Positions 22,471-35,067 of a stretch of DNA of 64,000 nt are shown here, piece by piece. Under the pieces are notes generated by a model. It was not told the origin of the DNA. It did not search any database and saw nothing but the letters and a program-made list of their open reading frames with translations. The position numbers and the translations under genes were made by a program. This DNA is from Tridacna crocea. Its lineage: Eukaryota; Mollusca; Bivalvia; Cardiida; Cardiidae. Location of the stretch: positions 39,022,501 to 39,086,500 of the forward strand of contig OX031057.1 in NCBI GenBank assembly GCA_943736015.1, given 5' to 3'. The number at the start of each line of letters is the position of its first letter. Position 1 is the first letter of the stretch.

Positions 22471-22936
22471 AGGGGTGGGGCGGGGTGGGGTAGGGGCGGG
22501 GGTAAGGACGAGGGTGGAAGGGGGGTCGATGAGGGTTGGGGTGGGGTTAGGAGCTTTATGTGGGAATAGGTGGGATGAATTCGAGAAGAGGATGGTGGGG
22601 TCGGGATAAAAACAGTACAAGTCAGGAGTTGGGCTGGCCGGATGAATCCAAAACAGAATGGTCAGGTTGGACAGGGATCAGATGGGATATATTGGAGCAA
22701 ACAATACCCAGCTAGTCGTATTGTATTTGGACGAGGTGGATGAAACAATGGCAAACGAAATCGTGAGACAAAATGAACATTTTCATCGACAGTTTTAGAG
22801 TTATTGTACTTTAAATTCGAAAATATTCCTCAATGTTTAGGAGAGTTGTTGTAAACTGGAAAAGTTTATTGTAAGTGAGTATCGAAGATGATGCTTATCC
22901 ACCCAATATTGTACACTATAACTGTGTAATATATTC

Positions 22937-22942
22937 AATAAA
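22937..22942 (+). promoter_or_regulatory. Poly(A) signal, copy 3
   Basis: AATAAA in the same context (ATATTC before, AAGAAGG after) as copies 2 and 4. Confidence 0.55.
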
Positions 22943-23096
22943 AAGAAGGTTACAGAAGGCATGTTGTTTGTTTGTCAGTCTGTTTGGAGATTTACGCAGC
23001 TGTCAGCCGATTTTTCAGATATATCATGTTGGCAAGTGCACTTTTACATTGCCTAATACGTGTTATTTTTAACCCTTCAACACACAGTCTCGAGTT

Positions 23097-23463
23097 TTAA
23101 CCCTCATCCTGCTAAATAACTTAATTGAAATTTTCAATTCGATATCAATAACCTGAATATTGTTGTTTCAAAGTAATGTTTGGTGGAATAATATCTCGTT
23201 ATCGCACAGAGTAGATCCAAGATCAGACTGCACGTTCTCAACACACAGTCTCGAGTTTTAACCCTCATCCTGCTAAATAACTCAACTGAAATTTTCATAT
23301 CAATAACCTAATTATTGTTGTTTCAGTGTAATGTTTGGGGGAATAATATCTCGTTATCGCACAGAGTAGATCCAAGATCAGATTGCACGTTCTGTGCGGT
23401 CTGATCTTGATCTAAACTGTCCGCAAAAGGTAAGCAAGTCGCGCTGAGCAGCCAAAGGGTTAA
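23097..23463. mobile_element. TTAA MITE with duplicated left half, unit 3
   Basis: TTAACCCTCATCCTGCTAAA occurs at 23097 and again near 23257. The first half runs into CACGTTCTCAACACACAGTC, so a slip or template switch in the hairpin duplicated the left half with its flank. The same structure at 32500-32866 shows that units 3 and 4 share it. Confidence 0.8.
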
Positions 23464-23518
23464 TTCATTTCATGGTGAAAGATTTCAAAGATACTGTTGA
23501 AAGAGGATAAATCTACAA

Positions 23519-23716
23519 TCAACCCTTTCCCAAACAATCCCTGGTTTTGACGACTCTAAGATAGAAGTCTTTTGAAAACATTATGGGAAAAGGAGAAAAT
23601 ACTTGTAACCAGCATTTTCTCCTTTTCCCACAATGTTTTCTACCCTACCGGAAACAAATTTCAATTTTTGAGTCACGATTATTTTGTCGTCTGCAAGTGC
23701 TTTCAATCTGGACATT
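23519..23716. mobile_element. TTAA MITE, right end deleted, unit 3
   Basis: TCAACCCTTTCCCAAACAAT to about CAATCTGGACAT, where sequence jumps to TCGACCCATGTG; the GTCGTTTGGTTAA end is missing. Confidence 0.7.
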
Positions 23717-23779
23717 CGACCCATGTGAACCTGCGCGGACCGAGCAGGCTGGCAAAGGTCGATAGTTTTTGCAAATGCA

Positions 23780-25514
23780 TTAAACCGAAGTTCCACAGAG
23801 CATGATTTAATACGAGAACACAAGAAATAAAAAGGTTTTTTTCCCCGTCTTGAGTGTAATTTATAAAGGATTTCTACAAACATATTTTGAATACAAGAAT
23901 GGAAAACAATAATAAAGTTATGAAAATATGATGGTACGAAAAAAACGCAAAGCACCTCTATAAATATATTTTTTATGTACAAAATAAATACTGGAAACCA
24001 AAAGAAATATCGTCGATTTACTTCGAAAACCTCGTAACTACAGCTTGTTACAAGCTGTAGTTACGTAGTTTTTGAAGTAAACTGACGAGCCCAATTAAAC
24101 TCAATTTCTCTTTTTCCCACACTGTTTTCTACCCTTCACAAAACTAATTTCAAATTTTCAGGCACTTTTGTTCATTATTAATTCCATACGCAAATAAGGC
24201 GTATATAAAGTCACAGTAAAGTCCATCTGTAAAAAAGCCTGTTTATGAAAAAAAGTAAAGTTTTATACTACGTAAAAATATGACGATTATTGTGACTTTA
24301 ACGACATGTAAAAGTGCACTTCGTAAAAGTTCCAGTCAATCGCAGAAGGAAAAATTTTGAAATTAGAGCAATTCCTACCTTGCCACATAATCTGTTTGTT
24401 TATATCGATGATCGCCGACGATTAGCAGACTTTTCGTCGTAAATCTCCGCAGTGCCCTCAAAATAGTGACGTAACCACCACGTGATCAAAGGCATCGAAA
24501 CCAAACTTTCATTCGCTGGCCAATACGTGGTCGTGTTGTCCACGTTCTAGACTTGAAAACCAAAAGGTTATCGACATTTAAGACGAGATAGGCTGATCAT
24601 CGCTTATTCTTTTAGCATCAATACAGGAAGAGTTTTACTAATTACTAAGTTCAAGGCCCGTAATTTCGTTAAAAATCAATAGACCGTAACGAAACACGAA
24701 CTTGATCTGAAAGTAATGGTGGTTGACCTACCCACCAAATATCAGCTCAATATCAGGGCAGGGGACTAAAGACCTACCATTGTTAGAGAGGTTATGCGGC
24801 CATGACAAATTACTAAATTAAATCTTTTCTGAACTTCGTCATTTATAAAAATAAACAACGTTTCGGTTTTTTCGCTTTATTTACAAAACCATGACGAAAC
24901 AGCTTGTGTATCAGAACAATTACGCTCGACAATTGCGCTGATGACCTTTCCAATAAGCTTGACAGTTTTTGAAGACAATGACGAGTATACGTGATTGTTG
25001 TTATAGCTTCGGCGTCCACGCCGTCGTCATGCGAAAACATCAACATTTGTAATATCTCTGATATTACTGAAGATATTTAATTCAAACTTTGACTGGCTGT
25101 TAACTGTTTAAATGGATCTCATACGACAGAGGCAGGTAACCATCAAAACATTTTTGACACAGATAGGGCCCGTTTTCGACTTAAAGTCTTCACTAAAAAT
25201 CAAAAACCTGCAGTTAAGCGTTGGCACCCTCATTCTGTGTCCTTGTTTCTTGTAGGACTATTTGTATACATCTAGTTTCTTACAGTTTGGAACGATGGCC
25301 CATTCGCTAGGGATCCTTTGTGAAAGTTTTTTTTAATAAATTCCAAACAGAGTCTTAGTATGTGCGCAGGGCAATCTGAGGTATGCTCGTAATTGTTTAT
25401 CATCGTTTTGAATCACCCCACAGTTGAACATCCAGAAGCCTTATTTGTATTTCCAGTGGCGAACACTGAAGTTCAATGTTTTCATTAGTAGATGAGCCAC
25501 TTGTGTAATGACAA
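23780..25514. other. Unit 3 spacer, no gene seen
   Basis: Collinear with 13560-15575, with additional small deletions (near 24640 and 24760) that remove most of the 150-bp tandem repeat. Nothing gene-like. Confidence 0.5.
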
Positions 25515-25667
25515 GCCGGTGTAACACAGAGAAATGATCCTCTCCTACAAAATGATCCGGGTCATAATTCTATGTAGAGAAATTACCCCAGAAGTCATAA
25601 CATTACGTAGAGGAATGACCCATGGATCATTTTGTAGGGGAGGGTTATTTCTCTGCATTACACCGGC
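25515..25667. mobile_element. CTACGTAGAG foldback, shortest form, unit 3
   Basis: GCCGGTGTAACACAGAGA to TCTCTGCATTACACCGGC, 153 bp. Confidence 0.75.
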
Positions 25668-25818
25668 ACATCTCAAGAGATAGAAAGTAAGACTTACAAA
25701 CATCAAGTTTGAGGGTGCGGGTTTGTGCCCCAAGGCTGGTCATGAAAAAACTTCTGATAGTCTTTCAGATGAGATGTTTAACCGAGGTGCCATGTGACGT
25801 TGCTATGCAGTGAGCACG

Positions 25819-26050
25819 TTAACTCTTTATCACTCAATCCCGAGATTTGACACTCTTAAAGAAAAAGCCTTTTGAAAACATTGTGGAAAAAGGAGAAAAT
25901 GCTGGTAACCAGCATTTTCTCCTTTTCCCGCAATGTTTTCTACCCTTCCCAAAACAAATTTCATTTTTTTCTTAGCAATGTTCATTTTGTCGTCTGCAAA
26001 TCCTTTGTATTTGGACCAGTCTATATTCATGTCGTTTGGTAAAGGGTTAA
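25819..26050. mobile_element. Complete TTAA MITE, unit 3
   Basis: TTAACTCTTTATCACTCAAT to GTTTGGTAAAGGGTTAA, with the GCTGGTAACCAGC core intact. Equivalent of 7120-7349. Confidence 0.88.
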
Positions 26051-26589
26051 AGAACCAGGCGTAACTTAGAATGGTTTTCGTCCTGTATCTTGCTCTATTT
26101 CCTGTATAACTAACAGCCCCGCAGTGGGGGAAGGGGGCGTCGCCCATACTGGCAGTCGATGGCGACGATATATAAATGGAAACTTAATCAAACCACTTGT
26201 GTAAACAAATATTTTTTTGTATTCTCCACAGGCAAAAAAAGTTCTCATTTTAAATTAGACAAACAAGTAACTTTTTTTCAGCCTTACAACCACCCACAAG
26301 CTGTCGCTATCAACCTATGATTATGAAACATAAAGGTCTTCTAATTTTTTATATATTTCCAATAGTTCTGACTTTCTCTACCTCAGAAGGAAACCACCAT
26401 TTTCTCCTCTTCTCACAATTTTTTTCAAACGTCTTCTGAAGACAGATTTCATGTTTTGAGAAACATTTTTCATGAGTAAATGCTTTAAGCTGTCCGGCGA
26501 ACAACACACATGTAACACAAACGGTAGCCTATTTTCCAGAAATCGAATAATTTATACGCATTCAATTTTCATTTGCTTTTCAATCATTA

Positions 26590-26868
26590 CCGCCCCGCCT
26601 GGATGGCTCAGTAGTGATTGTGTCGGACTCATGACCTTGTGGTTGTGATTTCGATACCCGGTTGAGGTGAACTTTCTTTCCGGCGTATTTTCGCCTCTCC
26701 CCTCTGCTGAGGCCTGTGGGAAAAGTAGCCGGTGATTTTGGAAAGAAAGTTGTAATAGTACTGGTGTGAGAAAACCAAGAAAACCAGAAAACACATGTGC
26801 TTCACCGACTGCTATGTTATGACCTTAGCTGTAAAATGTCGTTAAACCCAATACAACCAACCAACCAA
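26590..26868 (+). mobile_element. tRNA-derived SINE, unit 3 (best preserved)
   Basis: Flanked by the exact 10-bp repeat TCAATCATTA (26580-26589 and 26869-26878). Head GGATGGCTCAGTAGTG, then GACTCATGACCTTGTGG and TGATTTCGATACCCGG; tail AAAATGTCGTTAAACCC and CCAACCAA. Confidence 0.88.
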
Positions 26869-27680
26869 TCAATCATTAACAGCTACGACAATTTTTCAGA
26901 CTGGTCCATGATTAAAGCTTCCCTCAGAAGGCAGAAAATAAAGCTAAGATGGTTAGATTTCTCTTTTGAAGAGAGGAAATATTGTTGGAAAAGGAAAAAT
27001 AACTACCAATCACAAATTATTCAGCAATATTTTCAAAAGACTTTATCCTCATGGCCGTTAAAACACAACATTGTTCTGCTAATAGTCTTACTTGAATAAA
27101 TAAACATAGGGTTATATAAGGAGAAAATCCAGAAATGGCATTTTCTTCAAAAGGGCAGACAATGTCGGTCTCCAATCAAAAGCGTCCCTCTACTTCTGAT
27201 GGAAATGAAAGAAATGATCCGTGCTTTGGCAAAAGAGACCTTTATGCATCTCCGTGGTCCATCACACTGAGCAAACCATTACATTCTTATGGATCCATAA
27301 CAGCAACCTTTTTTTTATAATCGATTAAATCATCAGATAGACTGGTCCTTAGACATACAGAAAATTGACCGATAGCGAAAAGTATCGTCTCAGATCAGCC
27401 TGCGCAAATTGCGCAGGCTGACCTGAGTCGATAATTTTCGCAAATGCATAAAGCCCACTTTTCACAAAGCACACTTCCTATATGAAAAAAAAAACTCTGT
27501 TTTTTTTTCTACAGAAATGAATCGAAGATCGGTAATTATCTGTTGACAGTAATAATCACAAAAAATTCATGTTTCATATTTCACATGTTGGCATTTATTT
27601 TCTCTTTTTAGAACCAAACAGTAACGTATAGATCTAGATTGAAACCCATATACCTTATTGTGGTCTCGCCATACCAGGCG

Positions 27681-28082
27681 CATCTTCGCGAGCCAAGGTT
27701 ACGATCATTATGTGGATCTTACTTTGTCTGATTGAGCCCGATTTCAAGATTCCTGCGATGCGCCCTCTGTTGGATACTGGTTATTACCTCCCTTTACATC
27801 ATATTTCTGAAAGCCAATGAAATATCGTTTTACAAACCGCTTACAGATACAATTATTCTACATGAAAAGATAAGCAGACATTCACGTTGGTTTCCATGTT
27901 TACCTTCTATTCGAAAGGTCGCGACCTTATTCTATTTTTATCAAAGATGAAATGCTTCGAGCGATTTCATTCGTTGCAGTTAGAGCCAGCTGCATCCAAT
28001 GAAAAAACGTATGTAAAAATCAAGCCCGATCCGCCAAGGATAGAGTAGCGTTGTGAATCCTTAGCCTTGGATTGCGAAGATG
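27681..28082. mobile_element. CATCTTCGC-terminal MITE, full length, unit 3
   Basis: 402 bp, ends CATCTTCGCGAGCCAAGG and AGCCTTGGATTGCGAAGATG. Flanks TACCAGGCG (27672-27680) and TAGCAGGCG (28083-28091) fit a 9-bp target duplication, as made by Mutator-like transposases. It contains the segment GCGATTTCATTCGTTGCAG that units 1 and 2 lost. A second right-end copy without the left end follows at about 28145-28200. Confidence 0.8.
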
Positions 28083-28382
28083 TAGCAGGCGAAGACAATT
28101 TGCCTTTTGCAGTCAGCATAGACCAAACAAAATCAGACTGCACAATCCGCCAAGGGTAGAGTAGCGTAGTGAATCGTCAGCCTTGGCTTGCGAAGACCAA
28201 ACAAAATCAGACTGCACAGAACGTACAATGTGATCGTCTATCCATGTCGTCCCCGTGTTTAGCCGCCGACAGCGTTCAGATCTGACCACGTACAACGAGC
28301 AGTCTGATTTAAGATTTACACCGTCTGATATTTATCAGAGCTCCAGATAAGGAGTCATGGTATTCTAAACCATTATTTCTCT

Positions 28383-28594
28383 TTAACTCTTTACCAAACG
28401 ACAAAATTTCAGGTTTGTCCAAATCGAAAGCATTTGCAGACGACAAAAACAAAAGTGATTGAAAATTTCAAATTTGTTTTGTGAAGGGTAGAAAACGTTG
28501 TCAGAAAAGGAGAAAATGCTGGTACCCACATTTTTTTTCTGTAGGCCCCTTTCACAGGGTCGTCAAAAGTAGGGATTGTATGGTAATGGGTTAA
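28383..28594. mobile_element. TTAA MITE, half palindrome lost, unit 3
   Basis: Both TTAA ends are intact (TTAACTCTTTACCAAACGAC and GGTAATGGGTTAA) but the right palindrome arm is reduced to TACCCACATTTT. Confidence 0.8.
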
Positions 28595-28934
28595 ACTTCA
28601 TGTTGTGGGTACTCATTAGAAGCGTCTCTATGAGAAGATTCTAATGAGTATCCGTATAATTTAGGCTTTCGAGGAGAAAAATGAATATTTTTAACCTGAA
28701 AATCAAAATCAAAATCTTTCTCTCCACCTGGAGCTCTGAAAATAATGCGGCAATAAAACCCTTGAAATCACGACGTATCTATGACCCAAACAGAAAAGTA
28801 CATTAAAATTTGATTTATCTAGCAAATCAAGAGCAGAGAACGCAAATTTTATGACGCTAATTTTGCGTTAACACTAATTCTTAGCTTTAAGGACGCTCCT
28901 TCTTGACACTTAGTTATTATCTTGTTTTATTAGA

Positions 28935-29905
28935 TCGTTTATGGTGTTTCTGACGGTTTCAGATACTAAAATTATCGCCAATTATCGCTCATCTCTATCG
29001 CTCTCCAGATTATACTCATATGACACCAGACTAAAAATCGGTTCATGTCACAGAAATGAGTGTGTGTCAAAGTTTGTTATGCTTGACCAGAGACATTTTC
29101 AGCCTTTAACTCATTACCAAACTATGGTGCCATATTTCTGCCACGAGAAGAATTCACAAGATTGTAGAAGAAGGTGTTCCGAAACCGTATCTAATTATGA
29201 CGATAATTTTAAGTTAACACTAATTCTTAGTTTTAAGGACGCTCCTTCTAGACACTTAGTTATTATCTTGTTTTATTAGATCGTTTATGGTGTTTCTGAC
29301 GGTTTCAGATACTAAATTTATCGCCAATTATCGCTCATCTCTATCGCTCTCCAGATTATACTCATATGACACCAGACTAAAAATCGGTTCATGTCACAGA
29401 AATGAGTGTGTGTCAAAGTTTGTTATGCTTGACCAGAGACATTTTCAGCCTTTAACTCATTACCAAACTATGGTACCATATTTCTGCCACGAGGAGAATT
29501 CACACGAATTTAGAGGAAGGTGTTCCGAAACCGTATCCAATTATGACGATAATTTTAAGTTAACACTAATTCTTAGTTTTAAGGACGTTCCTTCTAGACA
29601 CTTAGTTATTATCTTGTTTTATTAGATCGTTTATGGTGTTTCTGACGGTTTCAGATACTAAATTTATCGCCAATTATCGCTCATCTCTACGGTCCACATT
29701 ATACTCATATGACACCAGACTAAAAATCGGTTCATGTCACAGAAATGAGTGTGTGTCAAAGTTTGTTATGCTTGACCAGAGACATTTTCAGCCTTTAACT
29801 CATTACCAAACTATGGTACCATATTTCTGCCACGAGAAGAATTCACAAGAATTTAGAGGAAGGTGTTCCGAAACCGTATCTTATTATAGTTACCGTGAAC
29901 TTTAG
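28935..29905. repeat. 346-bp tandem triplication at the unit 3/4 junction
   Basis: Three copies begin near 28935, 29281 and 29627 (GATCGTTTATGGTGTTTCTG). Units 1-3 carry this segment once (near 10132 and 18901). Open frames of 90-112 aa run through the copies only because the period changes little; the single-copy versions have stops in that frame, so no protein is claimed. Confidence 0.9.
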
Positions 29906-30372
29906 TTGGGAGCACGATACCAAAATAAAATCCTGATAAGATTTAGAATTATCGCGATATTGTTATCGTGATTTTTTTTTTCATGATAATACTCTTAAAA
30001 ATAATTTCGGTTGTGGGCACGACACCAAAATAAAATCGTGATAAGAAATAGAATTATTGCGATATTGTTTTTTTTATCGTGATTTTTTTTTTTTTTTTTT
30101 TTAAATTTTATTACGATAATTCTCTTAAATTATTGCGATAGCTATCTCGTATATCGCGACAGAAATATGCCACCATTCCAAACGACAAAATTCGGGATTT
30201 ATCCAAATTAAAAGCAATAATTTCTGTTTCACATTAGAAACACGCCTAATTAATATTTCATAAGTAAACAATCTGACAAAAATTATTGGAAAAGATATAT
30301 AAATTCGATTTAAAAAAAAGAAGGTACAATGGCAATTCAGGAAACCCTTTTCTGCTGAACTGTTACCATAAA

Positions 30373-30440
30373 TGACGTAATTAACTGTTACGTCACAGAA
30401 CGTCGTTACTACACCGTAACTTGACGACGTATTTTAAACA
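30373..30440 (+). promoter_or_regulatory. Paired CRE-type promoter sites, copy 4
   Basis: TGACGTAA at 30373-30380 and TTACGTCA at 30388-30395. The spacer is 7 bp instead of 10, yet both octamers are intact in this most diverged unit, which argues that they are under selection. Confidence 0.5.
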
Positions 30441-30488
30441 AACGCATCGACAGGTTTTATTTATTTTCATATTTATGCTTCTGTAAAA

Positions 30489-31881
30489 ATGGGTAATTGT
30501 CTGCCTAAGCTGAGGAAGAAAAACAAAGTTTGTCCTGATACGAGAGTATCAACACCAAGTCGGAAAGAAACAGATATTTCCGATATTTTAAGTAGGTCGT
30601 CTGCTTCACTTCGCGTGTCCAGAAGCAGATCTGCATGTTGTGAAGAAGAACTAGAGATGGTCAAAGAACTTACAATGTCAAATGTTGATAGTACATCTCT
30701 AGAATCTGTGGTCTTGGACAAGGAGATAAGCATCCTTGACGAAATGAAGGAAACTGGTGAGAGTTCATATCTATTATAGATCTAATCTATTATTAATTTT
30801 TTTTTCTTTTTTGTTCCAATATTCTTTTAATGAACCAAACATATCTAGATGTAATTCCTCACGCATGTATATCATTGTTATAAGTTGTTTGGGTTTTTTT
30901 CTGCGAAATTTGAGACCAAGTTTTAAGTTTTGATGAATGCTTTAATTTCTTTTAACTTTGATTAGACTGATTCCATTTTAGCTCATCAAGCCGTCTTAAA
31001 GAAGTCTGTATTTTTCCAAGTCGACTTTGTCCAAGGTATGCCGCATAGAATGCCTTCTAGACTTGCGGAGAGAATGGAACAAAAAGTGGAATTGAAGAAA
31101 TCTGAACAAGTAAATATTTTCTATTTACATTCCCATGAGTCTGCTACATCTAGATAGATTTAACTTGCTATACTGTATTTCTATAGAAAAAGAAAGAAAA
31201 ACTGAATAAATGCTTGTTTTATTTTGTATGTAGAAAACAAATCTTTTTTTCGACTTACGTTAAAATCATGTTTTATGAAATAGATTAACTCATTACCAAA
31301 CGTCAAAATACTTTGGCTTGTCCAAATCAAACTCATTTGCAGACGAGAAAATAAAAGTGACTGAAAATTTGAAATTGGTTTTGTGAAGGGTAGAAAACAT
31401 TGTGTGAAAAGCATTTTCTCCTTTTCCCACAAAGTTTTCTAAAGGCCTCTTTTTTCGCGGTCGTCAAAAGAAGGGATTTTGTGGTAATGGGTTAATGAAC
31501 ATGTATGAATTGAGGTCAAGTTTATGAATACCAGTTAAAACTGTGCAACAAAGGGTCGTTGACAGCCTTGGATTCAAATTAAGACAGATGTATAATGATG
31601 GGTTCTTGAATACAGTCCCCTAAGATTTTTATGCTTCTCTTTTAAAGCTTGCATTGACAGAGGAAGACGAGATATTAATGAATGAAATAATGGAAGAAGT
31701 GGGGGCTAAAGAGAAATTAGAAGAGTTAGCTGAGCAGCAACTGGCGGCTGAAACCTTGAGAGAACAACATCTACAAAGAATCCGAGAGAAGGCCAGGGGA
31801 ATGAGATCTCGACCACAAACAAGGGTCGGACAATATGGGGTAGGGGATAGTGGGGTGGCTGGGAGGGAAGAAAAGGGTTAA
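30489..31881 (+). CDS. N-acylated, stathmin-domain-like protein, copy 4 (diverged)
   Basis: Exons 30489-30756, 30982-31109 and 31648-31881. Donors match the other copies, but acceptors differ: TTTTAG before exon 2 and TTAAAG (not TTACAG) before exon 3, which could weaken splicing. One codon is missing in the linker (TPSRKETD against TPRRRKETN), so the product is about 209 aa. Other changes: SACCEEELEMV for SASCEEEIEMV (an extra Cys), LDKEISI, AHQAVLKKSVFF for AHPAALKKPVFF, QKVELKK, and VGAKEKL (Gly as in copy 2). MGNCLPKLRKKNK is identical. The frame is fully open, so I read it as a working, older paralogue, with the exon 3 acceptor as the main doubt. Confidence 0.75.
31285..31495. mobile_element. 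TTAA MITE in intron 2, copy 4
   Basis: The only array copy of this intronic element with TTAA intact at both ends (TTAACTCATTACC and GGTAATGGGTTAA), showing the original state. Confidence 0.85.
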
Positions 31882-32340
31882 AGGGGTGGGGTGGGGTGGG
31901 TGGGGTAGGGGCGGGGGTAAGGAGGGGGGTCGATAAGGGTTGAGGTGGGGCTAGGGGCTTTATGTGGGAATAGGTGGGATGAATTCGAGAAGGGGATGGT
32001 GGGGGTCGGAATAAAAACAGTGCAAGTCAGGATTCGGGCTGGCCGGATGAATCCAAAAGGGAATGGTCAGGTTGGACAGGGATCAGATGGGATATATTGG
32101 AGCAAACAATACCCAGCTAGTCGTATTGTATTTGGACGAGGTGGATGAAACGGTGGCAAACGAAATTGTACGTGAAGATGAATATTTTCATCGAAGTTTT
32201 AGAGTTATTGTACTTTAAATTCGAAAATATTCCTCAATGTGTAGGAGAGTTGTTGTAAACTGGAAAAGTTTATTGTAAGTGAATATCGAAGATGATGCTT
32301 ATCCACCCAGTACTGTACACTATAACTGTGTAATATATTC

Positions 32341-32346
32341 AATAAA
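32341..32346 (+). promoter_or_regulatory. Poly(A) signal, copy 4
   Basis: AATAAA at the conserved place, about 190 bp after the TGA at 32146-32148 that ends the possible fourth exon. Confidence 0.55.
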
Positions 32347-32499
32347 AAGAAGGTTACAGAAGGCATGTTGTTTGTCTCTCAGTCTGTTTGGAGATTTACG
32401 CCGCTGTCAGCCGATTTTTCAGATATATCATATTGGCAAGTGCACTTTTACATTGCCTAATACGTGTTATTTTAACCCTTCAACACACAGTCTCGAGTT

Positions 32500-32866
32500 T
32501 TAACCCTCATCCTGCTAAATAACTTAATTGAAATTTTCAATTCGATATTAATAACCTGAATATTGTTGTTTCAAAGTAATGTTTGGTGGAATAATATCTC
32601 GTTATCGCACAGAGTAGATCCAAGATCAGACTGCACGTTCTCAACACACAGTCTCGAGTTTTAACCCTCATCCTGCTAAATAACTCAACTGAAATTTTCA
32701 TATCAATAACCTAATTATTGTTGTTTCAGTGTAATGTTTGGTGGAATAATATCTCGTTATCGCACAGAGTAGATCCAAGATCAGACTGCACGTTCTGTGC
32801 AGTCTGATCTTGATCTAAACTGTCCGCAAAAGGTAAGCAAGTCGCGCTGAGCAGCCAAAGGGTTAA
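32500..32866. mobile_element. TTAA MITE with duplicated left half, unit 4
   Basis: Same compound form as 23097-23463, ending GCCAAAGGGTTAA. Confidence 0.8.
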
Positions 32867-32921
32867 TTCATTTCAGGGTGAAAGATTTCAAAGATACTGT
32901 TGAAAGAGGATAAATATACAA

Positions 32922-33143
32922 TCAACCCTTTCCCAAACAATCCCTGGTTTTGACGACCCTAAGATGGAAGTCTTTTGCAAACATTAAGGGAAAAGGAGAA
33001 AATGCTGGTAACCAGCATTTTCTCCTTTTCCCACGATGTTTTCTACCCTACTGGCAACAAATCTCAATTTTTGAGTCACGATTATTTTGTCGTCTGCAAG
33101 TGCTTTCAATCTGGACATGTCTAAAATTTTGTCGTTTGGTTAA
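32922..33143. mobile_element. TTAA MITE, CCCTTTCCC subfamily, unit 4
   Basis: TCAACCCTTTCCCAAACAAT to GTCGTTTGGTTAA; palindrome core GCTGGTAACCAGC. Confidence 0.78.
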
Positions 33144-35064
33144 AAGTTATACAAATATTTCTATCAATGTGAGCCTGCTGACCGAGCAGGCTGGCAAAGG
33201 TCGATAGTTTTTGCAAATGCATTAAACTGAAATTTCACAGAGCATGACTTAATACGAGAACACAAGAAATAAATAGTTTTTTTTTTTTGGTCTTGAGTGT
33301 AATTAATAAAGGATTTCTACAAACATACTTGAAATACAATAATGGAAAACAATAATAAGGTCATGAAAATATGATGGTACGAAAAGAACGCAAAACACCT
33401 CTATAAATATATTTATAACTACAAAATAAATACTGAAAACCAAAAGAAAAATCGTCGATTTACTTCGAAAACCTCGTAATTACAGCTTGTTACAAGCTGT
33501 AATTACGAAGTTTTTTTAAGTAAACTGACAAATTGTTGTTTGTTGTTTCCCTTTATAGGGTGATCTAGATCTATTTAGATTCTTTCTTACATATTGTTTG
33601 TCTTGCGACAAACTCTTCGTAAAACAATAGAAACTTCTAACAGAAATTCATTTCATAGTGGGCGTAAAGAAGCTTGTAGTTAATAATCAGTATAAAGAGG
33701 TGCAACGTTAGTGTTTTAATGGTATTTGTCGAGGACAATACCACTATGAGTTATATATTGAATTTTGAAGACCATGTAACGCATTTTGTGTAAAGCCGAA
33801 GGAAATAAACCCAATTATACTCAATTTCTTTTCTTCCCACAATGTTTTCTACCCTTCACAAAACCAACTTCAAATTTTCAGGCACTTTTATTTATTATTA
33901 AGTCCATACGCAAATAAGGCGTATTTAAAGTCCAACTGTAAAAAAGCCTGTTTATGAAAAAAAGTAAAATTCTTTTTTATAGTATGTAAAAATATGACGA
34001 TTATTGTGACTTTAAAGGTGCAGTTCGTAAAAGTTCCAGTCAATGGTAGAAGGAAACAATTTGAAATTAGAACAAATCCTACCGTGCCTCATTATCTGTT
34101 TGTTTACATCGATGATCACCGACAATTAGCACACTTTCCGTCGTAAATCTCCCCAGTGCCCTCAAAATAGTGACGTAACCACCACGTGATCAAAGGCATC
34201 GAAACCAAACTATCATTCGTTGGCCAACACCTGATCGTTTTCTCCACGTTCTAGACTTGAAAAACATAAGGTTATCGACATTTAAGACGAGATAGACTGG
34301 TCATCGCTTATTCTTTTAGCATCAATACAGGAAGAGTTTTATACATCTAAATAAGAAAACATGTCTAGAATGAACCATCTTACTCTCTGATGACACACTA
34401 TTGCCAGCGTAAACAATAATCTTGGTTACTACCTTATAGGATTAATGGGATGTAAAGTTACCACATGCCGTTCGCGAGGACCTAGTTCTCGAACGATAAA
34501 GGTTGTCTCGATCAATGGCGTCCCTGAAATGGTCGAGATTCTCCATGCATTTCTGCACATGTATATCATGGCAACCAGTGCAGAAACTGGTATGATGATG
34601 GATTATCCTTACATTTTCGGTATATAAACCTGAAAGTTACCTATATTTGGACTTTACTGATGCTTTAATAAATTTCTTTCGCACTTAGCGACAACCATCA
34701 TCCTCCGCCCAAAAAAATAATATGCCGCAAATGTAATATATCACTTGGGGTTTTTTCAGTCTCCATGTTTATTATCTCTTCGTTTTCAATTTCCACCGAA
34801 AGACCCTAGAAATACTTTCTATTAAACTCTATAGATGTCATAATTTCAAATGTCAAATAACCACAAATTTAAAGCAATTCTTCGGATACTTATTACAAAA
34901 TAAACATATCATGATGTGTTTTTTCTGCGTCCCCTTTTGAACTCGGCCAAATTGGAAGTATCTGCAGGCGACACATTTAATGTAGCTCAAAATAGGATTT
35001 CTGTCTGTTTTAGGGTAGAAAATATTATGGGAAAATGCTGGTTACCAACAATTCTTCTTTTTCC
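33144..35064. other. Unit 4 spacer, no gene seen
   Basis: Collinear with 3141-4670 of unit 1, plus a segment at about 33719-33830 (TATTTGTCGAGGACAATACC onward) also present at 35072. No supported gene. Confidence 0.5.
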
Positions 35065-35067
35065 ACA

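Noticed and set aside
28941..29905. Three consecutive similar 90-112 aa frames (MVFLTVSDTK...)
   Set aside because: They are copies of a 346-bp tandem repeat; the single-copy equivalents at about 10138 and 18907 have stops in that frame and there is no other coding evidence.
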